From contig NC_135132.1 of NCBI RefSeq assembly GCF_050908995.1, positions 6,877,001 through 6,941,000 of the forward strand: 64,000 nucleotides of DNA, given 5' to 3'. Origin of the DNA: Andrena cerasifolii (lineage: Eukaryota; Arthropoda; Insecta; Hymenoptera; Andrenidae). The stretch's first letter is position 1, and each line of letters starts with the position of its first letter. Below are positions 23,417 through 35,900 of the stretch, piece after piece. The translations under genes and the position numbers were made by a program. The notes below the pieces were generated by a model. That model was not told the DNA's origin and ran no database searches. It saw only the letters and a list, made by a program, of their open reading frames with translations.

Positions 23417-26366
23417 TTACATGACAGCGCATTTCTCCTTCAGGCTGATGGCGTTGTTGCTCTGCACCGGCTGCAGCGACACCGTCCGGTTCTTCTCGAG
23501 CATCAGCAGGTCCCGGAACAGGGCGTTCACGTTGTGGTTCGTCTTCGCCGAGGTCTCCAGGAAACCGCAGCCCCAGTTCGCCGCCTCGGCAGCGCCCTCG
23601 CTCAGCGACACCTCCCGCACGGATGGACTCTCGTCGCACTTGTTCCCAACCTGTTGGGAAAGCCAAGGAACCGTTGCAGGGGTCCGTACACACTCCGCGG
23701 GCTGTAATCAGCTGGGCGATTAGCTCATCGGCTGGGGAACGGGGAAGAGAGGATCTAAATAGATTCCGTGGGAAGGGCCATGCGTGGGTTTCAAGCGGGC
23801 ACTCGAATCGAGCCCAGAGGGGCTTAACGCGTATTAGGAGTTATATGCTCCCTGTAGTACGCGAAGAGATCGAGGAGGTCTCTGAGGTCTAAAGTCTAGA
23901 GACTGGCGGAGGGAAAGTGAGACCACTGAAATATGGCGGGTCTTACCAGCATTATGGGTATCTGCGATATCTCCTGTCCCTTGAGCTCCCTAATAATGGC
24001 CCAGATCGGTCGTAGCTCCTCGAGGCTTTGCCGCGAGCACACCGAGTACACCAGGATGAAGGCGTGACCTTTGCTTATGGAAAGCCGCTGCATCGCGGGA
24101 AACTGATGGGACCCCGTTGTGTCCGTGATTTGGAGCGTGCATATATTTTTATTGCAGCTTATAACCTGAAATACAGGAACGGTATCGTGTCCTGCCTCGT
24201 CCCGCCGTCACGCTTCTCGTCCGGCACACAGCACGGATCACAACAGTTTCGCCGACGAAGCACTAGCGACAGAATGCCCAGTAATTGGCGATTCTCTCCG
24301 CGAATTACTGGACGCTCTGCGCGCTCGCGAAGCTTCTTTGATTGCTTCAAAGCGCTTGCCAGTGGCATCGCACCGATCGGTAAGTGGATAGGTTAAGCTT
24401 CCGCCGCATCGATCGATCGTTCGAACAATCGCGCGATCGATATCGCAGATCACCTGAATTATCCACTAATTACCCGGTCGATGTCACTTTCATTGGTAAA
24501 GAAGATTATTTTATTAATGTTTCTTAGTTGTTTCTACTCCCCAGTGCAGCACAGCTTTTAAAATAAAGGAACGTGGAGGAAACGGAGTAGCATTGTCTTT
24601 TTCTCTTCACCCTTGTGTCTATCGAGATAAAAGACTCTAGTTCATCTGAAATCGATTGAAATAATTTATCGACGATCGATACTCGCGATCCGATAATCGG
24701 GGAAACCCACGCGCTAGAGATTTCTTTCGATATTCGAAGCGCGTCGTTAACAATTCACGAGTTAAACGTATTTAAATTAATCGAAACCCGCGGGGATTTG
24801 AAATGCAAATAAAGCTCGCCGAGAAGACCGACCGTTTGCTGGCGATTTAATCCCACGCGAATCTCGCGATTACACAGCGAGATAATAGCGGAAAGATGAA
24901 CGATTAGAGCGATGATCTTGCATCATGTATGAATCATCGGTAAAATGTCAGCAGTTTACGTCACGGTTGTCCCTGCTACCTATCGCATCTGTGAAATCCA
25001 TTGGCCGATACATGACGCACCTATACTACTCGCGTCGCCGGCTCGTCCAATTCTACGCTACTTGTTCCATTAATTATCGGCACTCGCGATCGTTTCGATA
25101 TCAGTGCCCCGTTTCAAGCGTAATAATAGAACCTGCATTGACGATTCCCTTTGCAAAACTAAATCGAAAACGGCAACTAGCACAACTACATAAAGTAAAA
25201 GCCAGCGACGCCAAAGTCTTGGGAATTGCATACGTACGTTAGGGTGGCCCTTATTTTCAACATGCGATTTTTTTTTCTCTCACCCCCTAATATGGTTCCA
25301 TTTCATGAAAAAATAGTCCCTGAAAAAGATTATTGCAATCGGACAACAGGAAAGGGTGCCAACCTTAAAATTTAGAATTCAGCAATAGTTTGAATTTAAA
25401 GAATTTTTCAAAAATGGTAAGCCCTATCGAAATTTTGTTGAAATAACATTAAAAGAGCATTAAATTTTCTACAATTACTGTATATACAATTGTTTCGTGC
25501 CTCCAACCATTTTTTAGATAATAGCGTTTGAATATACAGAGGTCGGCACTACGCGCGTATAGACAATACGTCACGCCGTACAAGTGGTACGCGCAAAGCG
25601 CGGACCTCTCTATATTCAAACGCTATTATCTAAAAACTGGTTGGAGGCACGAAAAAAATATATATACAGTAATTGTAGGAAATTGAATGCTCTTTTAGTA
25701 TTATTTGAACAAAATTTCGATAGGGCTTACCATTTTTGAAAAATTCTTTAATTTCAAACTATTGATGAATTTTAAACTTTAAGACCTGGTCGGCACCCTT
25801 TCCTGTTGTCCGATTGCAATAATCTTCTTCAGGAACTATTTTTTCATGAAATGGAACCATATTGGGGGGTGAGAGCAAAGAAATACGAAAGAAAAAATTC
25901 GGCACGTATAAATAAGGGCCACTAGGCGTCGAAAGCGGCTTCCCTTCGGAAATTTGGCAACGTTGCATGTCACTAGGCATAACTCAGTGGTTCTAGTGAC
26001 ATGCGACGTTGGCAAATTTCCGAAGGGAAGCCGGTTTTGACGCCTAGCGTACATAGATCCAATTTCATAGATAGCATTTTCAACGTCAATTTTCTCGACA
26101 ACGAAATGGGACATTCGCGGGGAAAGCTGTTACTCTGCACTTTCGACTTACTTTTCCTCGCGTCGCGCGCGAGGAAACTCTCTACAGCCAGGAGCGTTCA
26201 GTCGCTCAAGTCCGCGTGCTGGGCTTACCTGTCTGTAAGTGTCCTCAATGGTGGGTATGTAGGACTCGCGGAAGGTCCCTTTCACGAAACGCAGTACAAG
26301 AGAGCTTTTACCAACGCCGCCCGCTCCGAACACCACCACCCGGTAGTCGTTGCTCTGCTCCGGCAT
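23417..26366 (-). CDS. Diras2: Di-Ras family small GTPase (Diras2-like)
   Basis: Three exons: 26229-26366, 23947-24165 and 23417-23650, phase 0 throughout, giving 196 residues (human DIRAS2 199). It is a Ras-superfamily GTP-binding protein of the Di-Ras branch, which has low intrinsic GTPase activity and is largely neuronal in animals. The start is the ATG giving MPEQSNDYRVVVFGAGG, identical to the vertebrate start. The longer upstream frame begins only with TTG. Motifs: P-loop GAGGVGKSS (residues 14-22), switch I PTIEDTY, atypical switch II entry DTTGSHQF in place of DTAGQE, NKCD, ETSAK, and a prenylation box CAVM at the end. Exon 2 runs VISCNKNICTLQ to IPIML. Exon 3 runs VGNKCDES to the stop. 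Intron 1 (24166-26228) contains a 679-bp palindrome and a second palindromic element. Confidence 0.95.
25244..25922. mobile_element. long palindromic element in Diras2 intron 1
   Basis: Two inverted arms of roughly 270-290 bp with about 85% identity by eye and a short GC-rich centre (about 25540-25610). The outer ends are GTGGCCCTTAT and ATAAGGGCCAC. Matching internal words include GGAACCATATT with its inverse, and CAATCGGACAACAGGAAAGG with its inverse. No coding frame. Probably a foldback-type MITE. Its right end directly abuts the family C palindrome. Confidence 0.85.
25922..26047. mobile_element. 126-bp palindromic MITE, family C, copy 1
   Basis: The arms begin CTAGGCGTC and end with the inverse GACGCCTAG. 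Inner words are GGCTTCCCTTCGGAAATTTG and its inverse around a short loop (GCATAACTCAGTGGTT). A second copy lies at 41257-41392 with about 90% identity. Confidence 0.88.
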
Positions 26367-28344
26367 CCTGACATCTGCCGTCCCGACGCTGTTAACCCCC
26401 GCCAATCGGGGTCCCTTCTGAGAGATCCTTTAACCGTCGGCCGATCTGTCGCACAGAATGAGAAAACGCGATCGTTAACACCTACGCCTCGTTACTTGGC
26501 GAAAAGGTCGCGGCGACCCTCCGCGGCTCTGCAAGAGGGTTATTTCTCGCACCCCTGCCAGCAACTGTTTACACTGACCCAGCAGCAGCGATGTTTCCGA
26601 GTTCAGCAAGCAACGAAACCACTTTGAATATCCGCGGAGTTTAACAGAGCAGTTGTCTCCCTTGTAGGTCAAAGTTTACGCCTTAATCACTGGCTAAATG
26701 ATTTTACGGGCACAGCAATATTCAAAGTGGCTCGGAGCTTTGCGCTGCTAAGCCGCCGCTACAGGCTTTCGATCTTAAGACTCATTGTAAATAGGCGTCC
26801 GCGGAGACGCTACACGTGTTTGTCTTCCTCTCGAAACAAGTGCAGGGTATCGGGACAAGGGATTAAGACCTGTTGCTAAAGCTTGGCACACAGCTAAATC
26901 CATTGAAACCCTTCGCCCGGTGGGCGGAAAAACGACGCCCCGATACCTGCCACTTCACAATCCTCTTGTGACCTATAATCACACACCTATACATATATGA
27001 ATTCAACAAGTGATATTCGAAAGCCCTTGTCAGACGGGAAACAATGTCCCAGCACAATGCTCGCCACCCCAGCGATTCCATTCAATGAAAAGTGTCGGGC
27101 CGCCCGGAAAACCGACCCGAGAGACTGTCTTCGAAGTCCGGAGGCCCGTGCATTAATCTAGAATCGAGGACCGAGAGCGGATCACTTTCTACGGCTAGAG
27201 GAAAACAATCAACACGACCGGCGGAGGGTGGACGGTCTAAACACCGACGACGGGAGCCCCGAACCACGACCACGGTTAAACGCCGACGCGTCACGAGTCG
27301 CATCGGGCGATAAGATCGCATTGACCCATGCTGATGCGTCGCGGAGGGTCTACAAACGATAAAGCGTCTCCGCGAACCTGGTCGAGCAGCGTACACCACT
27401 CGCGGGCCTTCCCTTCTCCAGGTGATCCACCTGGACCAGCGGGCGACCGTTCAGCACCTCGAGGAGTCACCGTGCGCCGCGCGCCTGCACCGTCAGGCCG
27501 CTGGTCGCTAGTAAACCCCAGGTGAATCGCTGCGCGGACTGTCAGGGTTGGAAAGCGACACCCCTGGCGAGTGCAACGTGCCAGAAGGGAGCTTCCCTCG
27601 AGCCGGGTGTTCTTCTTCAGCGTGCGTTCCCGGCGGTGTCCAGCAGTGGTTTGACCCAGCAGGTCGACGATGGTGGCCACGATTAATCGGCGTCGGCGGA
27701 CGGACGGTGCGCTCGATTCCCACCGGTCACTGGTGAAGCATACTCGCCACTCTCCAGGTGCTCGGCTGCGTGAACTTTGACGGCGATCTCGAAGGGAAAC
27801 GAGGCGCACGCCCTCCGCACCGGAGCTCGCCCCACTCTCCGCCAACGCTAGCTGCGCGTGTGTGCGCGCGTGTATGCGCGCTAGGTGGGTGCGCACTACG
27901 CCAAAAGTGCCGGGGAAAATCAATAGCCCCTCCGTGTACGGTGCACACGCACGTGCACACCGCGCGGCAGCTCCTAATCGGTTTGAATCTATCCTACTCT
28001 ACGGGACTCCTCTTCTCGAACCTCGCCGCTGGCTCGATTTCAGAGCTCCGGTGTATTAACTCGCCTAGGTGCGCCTGTCTTCGACTAACAGCCTCAACTG
28101 CCAACTACCGCTTCCCCTACAAGACGCTGCATTTGCATTAGTAGGTCCCGCCGCGGGGGCCTTATTTGGTAGTGCTCGATTGCGGAAACGAAGGAAAGGA
28201 TACAAAATACTCGTGTAACTTTATTGCGTTTCCAGTCGGGCTAAGACAATTCCTTACGTCCTAATCATCCTACGTCTATGCGTACAGCACAGCCAGTTAG
28301 GTTCTTCTAGAAATAGCGTGATCACCTTTACCTTCCGAGGCTGC
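26367..28344. other. Diras2 5' flank / Arl14ep 3' flank
   Basis: GC-rich and CpG-rich upstream sequence, probably promoter and 5' UTR of Diras2. Long overlapping frames on both strands at 27.3-28.0 kb have no family resemblance. Nothing else is supported. Confidence 0.4.
28220..28225 (-). terminator. polyadenylation signal, Arl14ep
   Basis: AATAAA on the minus strand (tttatt on plus), 120 nt past the Arl14ep stop. Confidence 0.6.
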
Positions 28345-28914
28345 TTAGGCCTCTTTTAACACTGGGTTTCTTATGACGATGTCGCTGCCCTCGTTCTCGA
28401 TCGATTCATAGATCCACTTGCGAGTATTCCTGGGGGAGAAGTTCATATTTCAGATTTTGAGAATGGAAATACTTTGAGTACTCCGATAACAAACCTGCAT
28501 TCGTGGCCGCACTTCGGAGAGGAGCACTTCGGGCAGGGAAAGTGGCATCCGGCGCAGTTCAAATTTAAGCAGTCGCAGAGATCGTCGCCGGTCTGCATGT
28601 AAACCCCATTCTCGTTGTACAAGGCGTGCCGCTTGTGACCCTGGTACAAGCGCCTGTGGAGCTTGCGCTTCTCCCTCTCGCTGTGCTCCGGATCGAAGTT
28701 TCTGAGGAACTTCTTGGTCACGCTGTCTACGCCTCGCTGTCGCGGGCCTCGAGTGTTCCTCTGGAAGACGGGTAAGGTGAGGCGTGGGTATTTGGAAATC
28801 GAGGACTGCGCCGATGCATCGTGGAAAACTTACTCGCTCTGCGCGGGGCGGCGTCTCTAGATTTGCGAGCGTATTGTCACTGGAAGACGTGTTTCCTCCA
28901 TCCATAATTATCAT
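28345..28914 (-). CDS. Arl14ep: ARL14 effector protein-like, Cys-rich domain protein
   Basis: Three exons: 28834-28914, 28495-28760 and 28345-28429, giving 143 residues. Exon 1 starts MIIMDGGNTSSSDN. Exon 2 encodes a basic segment (KKFLRNFDPEHSEREKRKLH) followed by the cysteine cluster DLCDCLNLNCAGCHFPCPKC and SSPKCGHECR. Exon 3 gives NTRKWIYESIENEGSDIV and the stop. The order R-R-L-Y...DLCDCL..NC.GC..PCPKC...KCG.ECR..R.W.Y is that of the C-terminal domain of vertebrate ARL14EP (an ARL14-MYO1E adaptor) and ARL14EPL. The protein is as short as the -like form and lacks the long N-terminus. The Cys pattern suggests metal binding. Function in insects is not known to me. Confidence 0.85.
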
Positions 28915-30460
28915 AACAGAGCTGTGCAGTGATTGTGGTTAAAACAACATAGCCTTCAAATTCCAGAACCTCGGGGCCTATTTGCAACGACGCGTCTACT
29001 TGTCACGTGCGCATTATTTGCGTTTCGCAGTAGGAAACGAGATTGTTACGATAGCTTCATTGGGAAATGGAATAGGAACTTTTGTGGTTAATTACTTTCG
29101 AGTTCCAATTGTCCACAGCACTACTCGAGAACTCTACTTGAGAACTCATCAAAACAAACCGAAGAACGCTCTGAATGGCAACACGTGTGGTGTAGGTAAT
29201 GTAGGTTGTGTAGGTAATGTAGATAATTTAGGAATTAAGAAGTTAGTCACTTTCAAATAATTATTGGATTATTTACTGTAGAATACATGCGAACTTTTCC
29301 TCTGGGAAACCTTTTTTTCCAACGAAAATTTATATGGATCGAAAGTACGCATCAAATAACACGCAAAAATAACAATTTTGAGTTTAGGAATCTATTCGTT
29401 GAAAAAAAAGTATCTATTCAAATTGAAGCATAATAGTTGGTCACATTAGGGGTTAGAATATACGTCAAAATTTCACAGTCCCTTTTACTTAATAACATTT
29501 TCCTGAATAGATTCCTAAACTCAAAATTGTTATTTCTGTTTGATACGTGCTTTCGATCCATATAAATTTTCGGTGAAAAAAAAGGTTTCCCAGAGGAAAA
29601 GATTACCCTACCATACTATTCTACCTGTAAGGAAGAAATATAAAAGACGGTAATATAATGCTTCTGCTTTATTTTCATGTTTTCATCAAGAAAATATATT
29701 TCTTCTACATGCTCAGTTAATAACTACGTACGTTGGGCAGTGCCGGAGTGCAGAAGGTGCCAGCCGCACCTGCGCAGCTGTAGGCCGTTTATTATATGTA
29801 AAATTTTGTTTAATAAGACTAATAATCAAAACTTTTATGATGATTATTAATTGTATCATTTCTCTTCTCATTTATTATTTTTTTTAAATTACCCAACGCT
29901 GATTTTCGAGATAAATATTCATAGGTACAGCCCATTTTCACGAAAATACGCAAAAATCGAAAAAATCAAGGCCCTATATTATTTAAACAAAATCGAAATC
30001 GGCAAAATGTTGACTTAACCCCTCCCCCAATTTCACGAGGACTACAACGTAATTAAATTAATAATAGGGCGGCAATATTGTTTAAAATCCTTGAATGCAG
30101 GACAGCGTGGGATCATCCGCCCTCGACCCCACCTCTAAATATGCTCTGTCCGTTTGCTTTTCACAGTTTAACGACGTTTATTAATTAGTAAAGAAACTAT
30201 GATATAAAAATATTCCCCTCTGTTATCGACGATCGGTGCACCGGAGCCGTCGATAACTCTTGTATTCCGAATAAAAAAGATCAGATGTCTCTTTCTGGCC
30301 GCACTTGCAGCGTTGCAGCACGTGTTCGGGATCAACATACCCCGCAGGAGTACCCGCGTCCGAATATGAAAACAATTGGCGTTTACAAAGATTCGAATTT
30401 TATAAAAAACAGAACCGGGTATATAGATTTACTTTTTTAAGTTCCGAGACAAATATAAAA
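28915..30460. other. divergent intergenic, Arl14ep to kurz
   Basis: Shared upstream region of the two genes. Holds the inverted-repeat element 29295-29600. A 92-codon frame at 28982-29260 has no family resemblance and is not called. Confidence 0.4.
29295..29600. mobile_element. MITE with about 110-bp terminal inverted repeats
   Basis: Left end TTTTCCTCTGGGAAACCTTT, right end its inverse AAAGGTTTCCCAGAGGAAAA. The arms continue through a shared ATTTATATGGATCGAAAG word and GAGTTTAGGAATCTATTC. The centre is about 80 bp. No obvious target duplication. Confidence 0.8.
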
Positions 30461-33400
30461 ATGGGCAAGAAGAAACACAATTGGAAAGCGAGGAACGATG
30501 CAGAGGTTGAAATTGACAACTCCGCAGCCAAGAAGGTATTTTCCCTAAACACCTATAATTGCACCAGTAGATCAATTTCGCGAAACTTTGTTCCCTCGCA
30601 GATCACTTTGGACATCAAACATCGTGCGGAGGATTACGACAAATGCAACGCGCTGGTTCTTCCCAGCGAGAAGAGGAAGACGAAGAGCAAAGCTAAGAAC
30701 GTGGCCGTAACGCAACTGTTGTCTAAGAAACGAAGGAAGCAATTGGAGAAAGTCGTGGAGAAGAAACAGAAGAAATTACGCGTGAGCTACTTGCTACGAA
30801 TAACTGTTCGCATTTTAACCGACCATCTGAAACGTATTTAATTTGTAAACAGAGGGCCAAACTTTTCGAAGAGCTGGCACAAGTGCAAGCACCTCGGGAG
30901 GAACTGAGGCAGTATGTATCTATAACGAGCGTCCAAACTAAGGGCTTGAAACGTCACTTCAGGGAGGCTGAAATGCCAGCAAAAGAATACAGGGCGAAAA
31001 GAAACGAGGAACACGAAGACGATGGTACGGAAGTACCTATAAACGCCATCAAAGGCGGGAAGAAAAGCAGGCTGGCGATCTTACAACAGGAGAGGGACGG
31101 GAACAAGGAACAGACTGTGTCTGATCCGAATGTTGTTGGGTTTGATGTGAGTTACTAATGAAACTGAAGCGGTAATTATTTAGAAGTTTTCCATCCTCGC
31201 CGATTACAATGATTTCTGAATATGTTATCAAGATCAAGATTCTGAACAACTTTCTCCTATACATGTTACCGCCGCACGACCTTCGTTCTCGAGATATTTG
31301 CGAAAAACTTCTGTTGATTTATTTCGACGCAACGCATTCCACTTTCCAACTTGCCTCAGGTATTAGTATTGGTTGGGGCTAGATTAGTGCGGGGGGCGCG
31401 TAAACGTGGAATTCCTAGCGTCGGAATATCGTGCACACCAGCGGACAACGGCGGCGTGATGGTCGATCATGCATAACTCCTATATTTATTATTAAAAATT
31501 AATAAAAAAAAAAACTACAACTTCTTCAAAGATGCATAAAAACATGGTCCAAATTTCAGATTTTTCGAATCGCTAGTTTCTTAAAAAAAAATCTAAAATT
31601 TCGCTATGTTTTAGCCCGAAGAATAGGATTCCCCCTTACCTAAGGAGGGCAGAATACTAATGAGTACATATTCCAGGAATCCAGCGAGAGTGAATCGCAG
31701 TCGGATAGCGAGGGCGATGAATCCGATCGGGAGGAGAATGCGTCTCCCTCGGAAAATGACGCTCCCGTTCAGACGGAGAATAAAGCGGAAGAGACTCCGG
31801 GGAATCCAGCTTTGGACGTAAGCGATGCGACGAAGAGTAAGACTGAAGAAACATCACCTGTTGCTGCAAGGAGTGAGGAGCCACGGAAGCCAGCGGATAA
31901 GAAGCCCGCTGTGTTCGTAGCGTTGCAGAGGGACCTGGAGATCCAAGCAGCCAGATTGAAGCTACCGGTTGTAGCGGAGGAGCAAGTTATCGTGGAAGCG
32001 ATAAATGAGAATCCTGTTGTAATAGTGACTGGTGAGACGGGAAGCGGTAAGACTACTCAGGTGCCGCAATTCCTGTACGAAGCTGGTTACGCTAGAGAGA
32101 AATTGATTGGAGTCACCGAGCCCAGAAGAGTGGCCGCTATGTCGATGAGTAAACGCGTGGGCGAGGAAATGAACCTCACGGGGGACGAAGTTTCTTATTT
32201 GATCCGCTTCGAGGGGAACACCACGCCGGAGACGAAAATCAAATTCATGACGGACGGCGTTCTGTTGAAAGAAGTACAAAGTGTACGTAATTACTTGGGC
32301 GAATTAAAGCGAACGAATCTGCAACTAACGATAATGAATTTTTCAGGATTTCCTACTCACGAAGTACTCCGTAATTATTCTGGACGAGGCACACGAGCGG
32401 AGCGTGTACACGGATATTTTGATAGGTTTATTGTCGCGGATAGTACCGCTGCGGAACAAGAGGAACAACCCGCTGAAGCTTGTAATAATGTCTGCCACCT
32501 TGAGGATAGACGAATTCGTAGAGAACAGTAAATTGTTTAAAGTAAAGCCGCCAGTGCTAAGGGTGGAGTCTCGGCAATTCCCTGTGACGATACACTTCAA
32601 TCGGCGAACTAGCCCTAACTATGTCGCTGACGCTTTGAAAAAGGCAGTAAAGATACACACTCGCCTTCCGGACGGTGGGATTTTAATATTTCTAACAGGT
32701 AAAGCTTTCGTCGCTCTGAATCGCGTATATCCGGCAGGCAAGTGTTAAAACTGTGGTTGATAAAAATCCAGGGCAACGGGAGGTAAATTATGTGGTACGT
32801 AAGCTGCGCAAGGCTTTCCCTATCAGGAACAAGGATACGGAAAAGCCAAAGAAATCAGGGGAAGATAAAGACTCGGAGAAAGAGCAGGACGCTTCGGATA
32901 AGAGTGGCGACGACTCCGAGGACGACTTCCGTTGCAAGGAAGCCGTACGCCGCAGCAAGATGCGGCAGAAGAAGCAAATCGAATTACCAAATATCAATCT
33001 CGACGAGTACGTAGGATCTACGCGAGTTCCTCTGCAGATATTCTTAATAAAACGTCTGTAATTTACAGTTACTCCGTGGTTCCCGCCGACGACACGCACG
33101 AGGACTTAATTGGCGCAGAGGACGACGAGGAGCTGTTGTTAGACGAGAACGAGGACGAGGACGACGATGCGATAGATTTGAAGGATTGTGCGAACGCGCA
33201 ATCGATGTGGGTGTTACCTCTGTACTCGCTGTTGCCGAGTTACAAGCAAGCAAGGGTAAATGAAAGTTTATAGACAGTGTTAAGAGGTTATGTTTACCTA
33301 TAGGGTCTGAAAACACAAGTGTTTTCGGGATTTTTTTTTTAAACTTGAAGACTTTTTTAAATAAACCGTTGTATATTCGAAAGTATATATTTTAAAGATC

Positions 33401-35793
33401 TTGTAGTTTTTTGCAATGCGGTATGGTAGCTTTGACCTGGTTCATCAGAAATAAAAAATTCGACAAAATTTAGTTAGTATATTAGATTATCGTTAAACGA
33501 TCGAGAATTAAGATGTTCCCATTTGCAGGTGTTCGACCAACCCCCAGAAGGCTGCCGTTTATGCGTAGTGTCTACGAACGTAGCGGAAACTTCTCTGACT
33601 ATACCGAACGTAAAATACGTGGTAGACTGTGGCCGCTGTAAGACAAGAATGTACGACAAGGTAACTGGGGTCAGCACGTATCGGGTCTGCTACACCAGCA
33701 AGGCTTCCGCTAATCAGCGTGCAGGGAGAGCCGGCAGAACTGGCCCCGGCCACTGTTACAGGTATTCATTAATTCACGCATCCTCAAGTGCGATGAAGAT
33801 AAACTAACGAGCGTTGCTCCCCAGGCTATATTCTTCGGCGGTGTTCAACGACCAGTTCGAGCAGTTCAGCCAGTCGGAAATTCAGAGGAAACCCGTGGAC
33901 GACTTGCTGTTGCAAATGAAGGTGATGAAAATCGATAAGGTTGTGAACTTCCCGTTCCCAACGCCTCCAGACATGGTACAATTAAAAACGGCCGAGAAGC
34001 GGCTGTTGATCCTCGGTGCCTTGTCTCAGCCCTCCGATAAAGAAGGCTCTTACAGCGCGAAGGTCACGCCGCTTGGCCACAGCATCGCCGCGTTCCCTGT
34101 TGCCCCGCGTTACGGGAAGATGCTGGCTCTGTCGCACCAGCACGATCTCCTGCAGTACACTGTGTGCATGGTCGCCGCGCTTTCCGTTCAAGAAGTTCTG
34201 GTGGAGGCATTCGACACGGACGGCGGTTCTAAGAACAAGTGGCTGCAGATGCGACGCTTCTGGGCCGGAGCAGGGAACAGCTTGCTTCTTGGTGGGTCAG
34301 TTTGGTAACGGCAGCGCGAGCAGCGACGTTAACGCGTATTCTCTGCGAAGGTGATCCGATGGTGTTGATAAGAGCTGTGGGAGCAGCGGAGTACGCGGGG
34401 ACTAAGGGGAAGCTTATTTCCTTTTGCGAGGGGCATGGCTTGCGGCATAAGGCGATAGTGGAGATTAGGAAGCTTCGGCAGCAGCTCACGAATGAAATTA
34501 ATTTGAACGTGCAGGATCTAGATCTCACCATTGATCCGCAGTATGTATTAGATAGCGTGCTCTACCATCGAGAATTATTTCCCTCACCTCGACTATGAAT
34601 CTAGAATGAAACCACCGATCGACACCCAAGCCAAGCTGCTGCGGCAGATAGTTCTCGCTGGAATGGCTGACCAGGTCGCGAGGAAAGTAATGCCTGACGA
34701 AATCAACGAAGACCAAGACAAGGCCAAATGGAGATACGCTTATAAGTAGGCTTTGGAACTTTTCTTTTTAACACGGATATCTCCGGCATACAAAAGTACA
34801 CGTCTCCTCTTTAGGACTTTGGATATGGAGGATCCAGTATTCATGCACTCCTCGTGCGTCCTCCGAAAAACCCGTCCCGAGTGGGTGGTTTATCAAGAAG
34901 TATACGAAACGAATAAAATGTACATGCGCGGGGTCACAGCCATAGAACCAGAATGGTTGCCTAAGTTTGCCCCGTCCTTGTGCCAGCTTGGCGAAGCTTT
35001 GACTGATCCACCACCATGGTTTGTCGTACAGTTATAATTCCTTTGCTTCAAACTGGGGGTGGGTTCGAACCTAATTTTCAAATCCGAAACTCTCGAAACT
35101 TGATGTGCTGCTTCTGTTTTGTTAGTTTAACAACTGAATCTATATTTTTATTATCAGGGTTTCGAGTGTTTCGAATCCAGAAAAAGTGCAAAATGGGTTT
35201 CGAGGTTTCTTCGAGGTAAATATTTTAAATTGTCCGTCTATATTGCGGATGTTAATGCAGGTACGACGAAGGGACTGGAAAAGTTATGTGCAACATAAAA
35301 GGAACTGTAGGGAGAGCCGGTTGGGAACTACCAGTAATGCAGATGGAGCATCCACTATCCGTGGAAGGAGTGAAACGGTTCGCGTGTTTCTTTTTAGAAG
35401 GAAAAGTCTGTCCGAAGCTGAAGAAGTTTGTCCCTACGCTGCTGTCTACGCCGCAGAGCATTAACAAGACCTGGGCCAAGTAAGTGCTCCGCATCCCATA
35501 CCGCTAAATAATAATAGAAACTTAACCAGCGTGTGGCTTTAGATTGATACCGCGAACACAAGAAATGACGCAGCTGCTGCTGTCTCGTGGAATTATGTCG
35601 AAAGAGAAGTTGCTGGAAACTTGGGAGACTGACAGGAGTTGTAAGTATATGCTTCTTTATATATATGCGAGTTACACAACTAGACGAACTACAAGAAAAA
35701 TGATTAATTTCAGTTCTTCTGACGGCCTACCAAAAATGGCTACCAGAATCGGCTCACGGGAAAGTCACAGTCATTTGGCCACCTGTGCGATAA
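30461..35793 (+). CDS. kz: kurz / DHX37 DEAH-box RNA helicase
   Basis: Fifteen exons: 30461-30535, 30602-30781, 30853-31146, 31677-32282, 32347-32698, 32772-33006, 33069-33255, 33529-33761, 33825-34291, 34351-34540, 34605-34745, 34815-35018, 35261-35479, 35543-35640 and 35714-35793. Phases close exactly, giving 1186 residues (human DHX37 1157). It is a nucleolar ATP-dependent helicase that releases U3 snoRNA from the small-subunit processome. The start is MGKKKHNWKARND, with basic N-terminal coiled regions and an acidic Ser/Glu stretch in exon 4. Walker A GETGSGKTTQ is near residue 302, DEAHERS opens exon 5, and SAT is at LVIMSATLRI. Exon 8 gives the RecA2 motifs TNVAETSLTIP and QRAGRAGRT, followed by the ratchet and OB domains. 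Exon 15 ends TVIWPPVR. Several donors are GTACGT or GTATGT inside open frames, so naive frames run past them. Confidence 0.95.
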
Positions 35794-35892
35794 ACTGTAT
35801 CTGCACCTGAATTATGTACCCACTCCCGTGCTTTGTATATACATATCCGAAATTTGTAATATATCGAAATTTGATACGGCGCACGATACACA

Positions 35893-35898
35893 ATTAAA
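35893..35898 (+). terminator. variant polyadenylation signal (ATTAAA), kurz
   Basis: ATTAAA 100 nt past the kurz stop, immediately before the hairpin element at 35901. Confidence 0.45.
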
Positions 35899-35900
35899 GC

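Noticed and set aside
26367..26405. Longer Diras2 start 13 codons upstream
   Set aside because: That frame begins with TTG. The ATG at 26366 gives the conserved MPEQSNDYRV start.
27291..27923. 210-codon minus-strand frame upstream of Diras2
   Set aside because: CpG-rich composition opens several overlapping frames on both strands here. No recognisable motif or splice context.
28982..29260. 92-codon plus-strand frame between Arl14ep and kurz
   Set aside because: No family resemblance. Its Gly/Val/Asn repeat near the end comes from a GTAGGTAATGTAG short repeat.
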